A DNA stretch of 64,000 nt, from positions 1,730,001-1,794,000 of the forward strand of contig OY101120.1 in assembly GCA_956465555.1 (NCBI GenBank). Reading direction: 5' to 3'. The position numbers and the translations under genes are program-made. The notes beneath the pieces were generated by a model. That model saw nothing but the letters and a program-made list of their open reading frames with translations. It was not told the DNA's origin and did no database searches. Below are positions 62,331-64,000 of this stretch, piece by piece (positions within the stretch are counted from its first letter, which is position 1; each line of letters begins with the position of its first letter). The stretch comes from Nitzschia sp. pyKryTriq1 (taxonomy: Eukaryota > Bacillariophyta > Bacillariophyceae > Bacillariales > Bacillariaceae).

Positions 62331-62664
62331 TGATGGGAGGTGCCCTTGCAAGCTTCCTCTAGGGCTGGGGTCTGATCAAGAACCCGTGGGCGCGGTCATC
62401 TCCTCTTACCTCGTCAGAGTTCTGTGTCCCCAAGACCAATACTATTGAGTGGAAGCTGATCTTAGGTGCCTTATGCTTTGGTATTGGCTGGGCGACTGCT
62501 GGTCTTTGTCCTGGGCCAGCAACCTTCCTCGCTGCATCTGGAACGAAACCAGTTCTTGCATTCTGGTGGCCGTTCTTTTACATCGGCGCCTTTGGTGCAC
62601 AGAAACTGAAGGACCGCACTTGCTAACCCGACAATTTCTCTCCGTTCTTCCTCGTAAATCCTGG
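62331..62664 (+). pseudogene. truncated copy of the YeeE/YedE gene 3' end
   Basis: This segment repeats 59058–59408, including the last ~100 codons and part of the 3' UTR of the transporter gene 3.3 kb upstream. A 15-nt deletion brings T and AG together and creates an in-frame TAG at 62358–62360. The first ~150 nt has about nine substitutions, while the last ~180 nt is nearly identical. There is no 5' part, promoter or upstream exons. A recent local duplication, not a functional gene. Confidence 0.85.
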
Positions 62665-63491
62665 AATATACTTGTACCAACACTCTACCGTATTCCTATC
62701 ACTTAAACGGCAAAACAATATAGCATAACACTCCAAGGCAAAAAGTTATACAAAGTTCCTAGTGCTTAGAGAGGTTTTGAAAGACGGGACTGTGGTTCTT
62801 GTCTGCCCTCGCCGCTCGACCTATTTATTACTTTTTGGTTTCGCTCTACTTCTTTGGGCTGGTGGATCATTTATCATTTCGTCTTCCTCTCGTCTCTACC
62901 GGTAACTCTACATACACGAGCAGCTCGTTGTAGCGTACGGTACGTAGGGGATTCCCCGTGGTCTACAAGATGGGTGCAGTAGAATTGTGAGTAAACTACA
63001 GATTACCCCGCCTGTTGGATGGGTAGAAAATGGATGCTGCACATACAGTAGAAGATAATACCGCTACTAGGGATACCGTTACAGTAGCGAAAAAGATTCT
63101 CAGTAAATTCGGGATTGTGCGTTTCGCGGTGAAAATAAGTGCATTTTTACTTATGGCTGGCTTTAGTTAAATACCATATCATACCACTTTTACCATGTAT
63201 TTTCAGAAATAGGGCACTTTATTAGGTTTGGAGAATCATCACGCATATATATATATATATATTATTTTACTCGTAATAATAATGAATGGAACACGAAAGA
63301 AGCAAAATAATCTCCGCGCATTGCGATGATGGCGTCGGCGAATTCGTCACCCCGTGAAAAATCCAAATAAAAAGTCCAAAAATGCAATCTCTTTTCTTTG
63401 AACCACTGTCACTTTTTTCCGAGAGAGCATCATTGCTTCACAAAGCCGACAGAAGCATACACACATACAGTATCAATATTTATACGCTAAG
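62665..63491. other. spacer before the last ORF
   Basis: About 830 nt, AT-richer towards the end, with an (AT)9 run at about 63245–63262. No gene recognised. Confidence 0.5.
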
Positions 63492-63956
63492 ATGAACAGT
63501 CAATCGGCCCCCCTTTTCACACAACATGATTGTATTGATCCATCTTCTATCAAAAGATGTTGGTCGTCTACCGCCGTTGGCCAGACGGAATGGCAGTGCG
63601 ACAGCTTTTCGTGTCGAGCTTTTCCGGTCATCTCTCGAAGCGATATGTCTAATCATTGTCATCTGCTTGGTGCGGGACTTTCGTCGTTATTGTTTGATAT
63701 TTCGGAGGATGAATCTTTGGTCTCGAGAGAAAAGGGCACAGGGGCTTTGGATGATATTCTCAACTTCCGCCTACCGCCAAGAAGGAAAAATGAGAACAAT
63801 CCAATTGCAAAAAATTTGTTGACGAGCCAAGCCAATTGGGCCTCAATGCCGTCTTCACCGAGGGCGCTAAAGTCGAAGTTTCAAGAGCACAGCCACAAGA
63901 ACGCCGAGCTCCAACCAAGCAAACGCCAAAAAAACTTTTTTCCGGACTGCTCGTGA
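63492..63956 (+). CDS. small hypothetical protein, uncertain
   Basis: A 154-codon frame from ATG 63492 with a clean stop. No family is recognised. It is polar and Ser-rich; a short hydrophobic-acidic piece 'LSSLLFDISEDESLV' is near the middle, and the C-terminal half is basic ('PPRRKNENNP', 'PSKRQKNF'), as in small nuclear or regulatory proteins. An overlapping 98-codon frame (63526–63822) makes coding status uncertain. Further exons could lie beyond the window. Confidence 0.4.
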   Translation: MNSQSAPLFTQHDCIDPSSIKRCWSSTAVGQTEWQCDSFSCRAFPVISRSDMSNHCHLLGAGLSSLLFDISEDESLVSREKGTGALDDILNFRLPPRRKNENNPIAKNLLTSQANWASMPSSPRALKSKFQEHSHKNAELQPSKRQKNFFPDCS

Positions 63957-64000
63957 CGATGACGACACTCTAGTAGTTTTGCTTCGTGTAACGTGATTAG

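Noticed and set aside
63526-63822. 98-codon frame overlapping the last ORF
   Set aside because: Shorter than the 63492–63956 frame, equally lacking in family resemblance; only one of the two can be real, and the longer one has the cleaner ATG and stop.
1-64000. tRNA, rRNA, spliceosomal RNA genes
   Set aside because: I looked for T-loop-type GTTCRANYC words with a matching acceptor stem and for familiar rRNA/snRNA stretches, and found none that held up. A tRNAscan-SE/Infernal run would settle this.

Overview
The window reads as nuclear DNA of a photosynthetic stramenopile, most likely a diatom. Genes lie on both strands, are separated by non-coding DNA and are cut by short GT–AG introns, many of them 77–103 nt. 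Several encoded families are, as far as I know, typical of diatoms: a DUF6824 protein carrying the 'DVLCGRGV…HPGN' motif, a SpeD–SpeE–SET fusion of the kind proposed to make long-chain polyamines, a four-helix orphan membrane family, and an arginyl-tRNA synthetase with an N-terminus resembling a diatom plastid presequence (AF junction). I cannot name the species. No virus, organelle segment, rRNA, tRNA, CRISPR array or intact transposon was recognised.

Layout. 1–8.7 kb: RUS/DUF647 protein, major facilitator transporter, TPR-like orphan (-), DUF599 membrane protein, and a large two-domain Golgi-type glycosyltransferase (-). 9.3–16.7 kb: RMC1/Mic1 homologue (three exons), HVA22/REEP protein (-, two exons), arginyl-tRNA synthetase (-, three exons). 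16.7–18.8 kb is a gene-free stretch full of GTAC palindromes. 18.8–29.6 kb: FHA + RING-CH protein, leucine-rich-repeat protein, CSN6, DHHC-type palmitoyltransferase with changed zinc ligands, DUF6824 protein (-). 30.7–41.5 kb: NYN nuclease-like protein (-), ankyrin-type protein, MYND finger protein (-), 2H phosphoesterase (-), fucosyltransferase-like protein (-), DnaJ/DNAJC21-like protein. 41.8–48 kb: the SpeD–SpeE–SET fusion (-) and a Lys/Ser-rich orphan (-). 48.9–56 kb: mitochondrial phosphate carrier (-), START lipid-transfer protein, ZZ-finger protein (-), four-helix orphan with a 20-nt first exon. 57.7–64 kb: YeeE/YedE-type sulfur-compound transporter (three exons), an orphan that may derive from a transposase tail, PIG-H, a truncated recent copy of the transporter 3' end, and a small uncertain ORF.

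The genes do not form an operon or one pathway; this is a mixed eukaryotic neighbourhood. The two most interesting things are: (1) the three-domain polyamine fusion, whose decarboxylase half has lost the self-processing serine and the catalytic cysteine; and (2) self-complementary GTAC-rich islands (GGTACC/ACCGGT units) that sit mostly on the 5' side of genes and are missing from the convergent spacers.

Intron positions were placed by eye from GT–AG sites, reading frame and family conservation. Start codons were restricted to ATG; where an open frame begins at TTG or GTG I moved the start to an in-frame ATG, or say that none exists.
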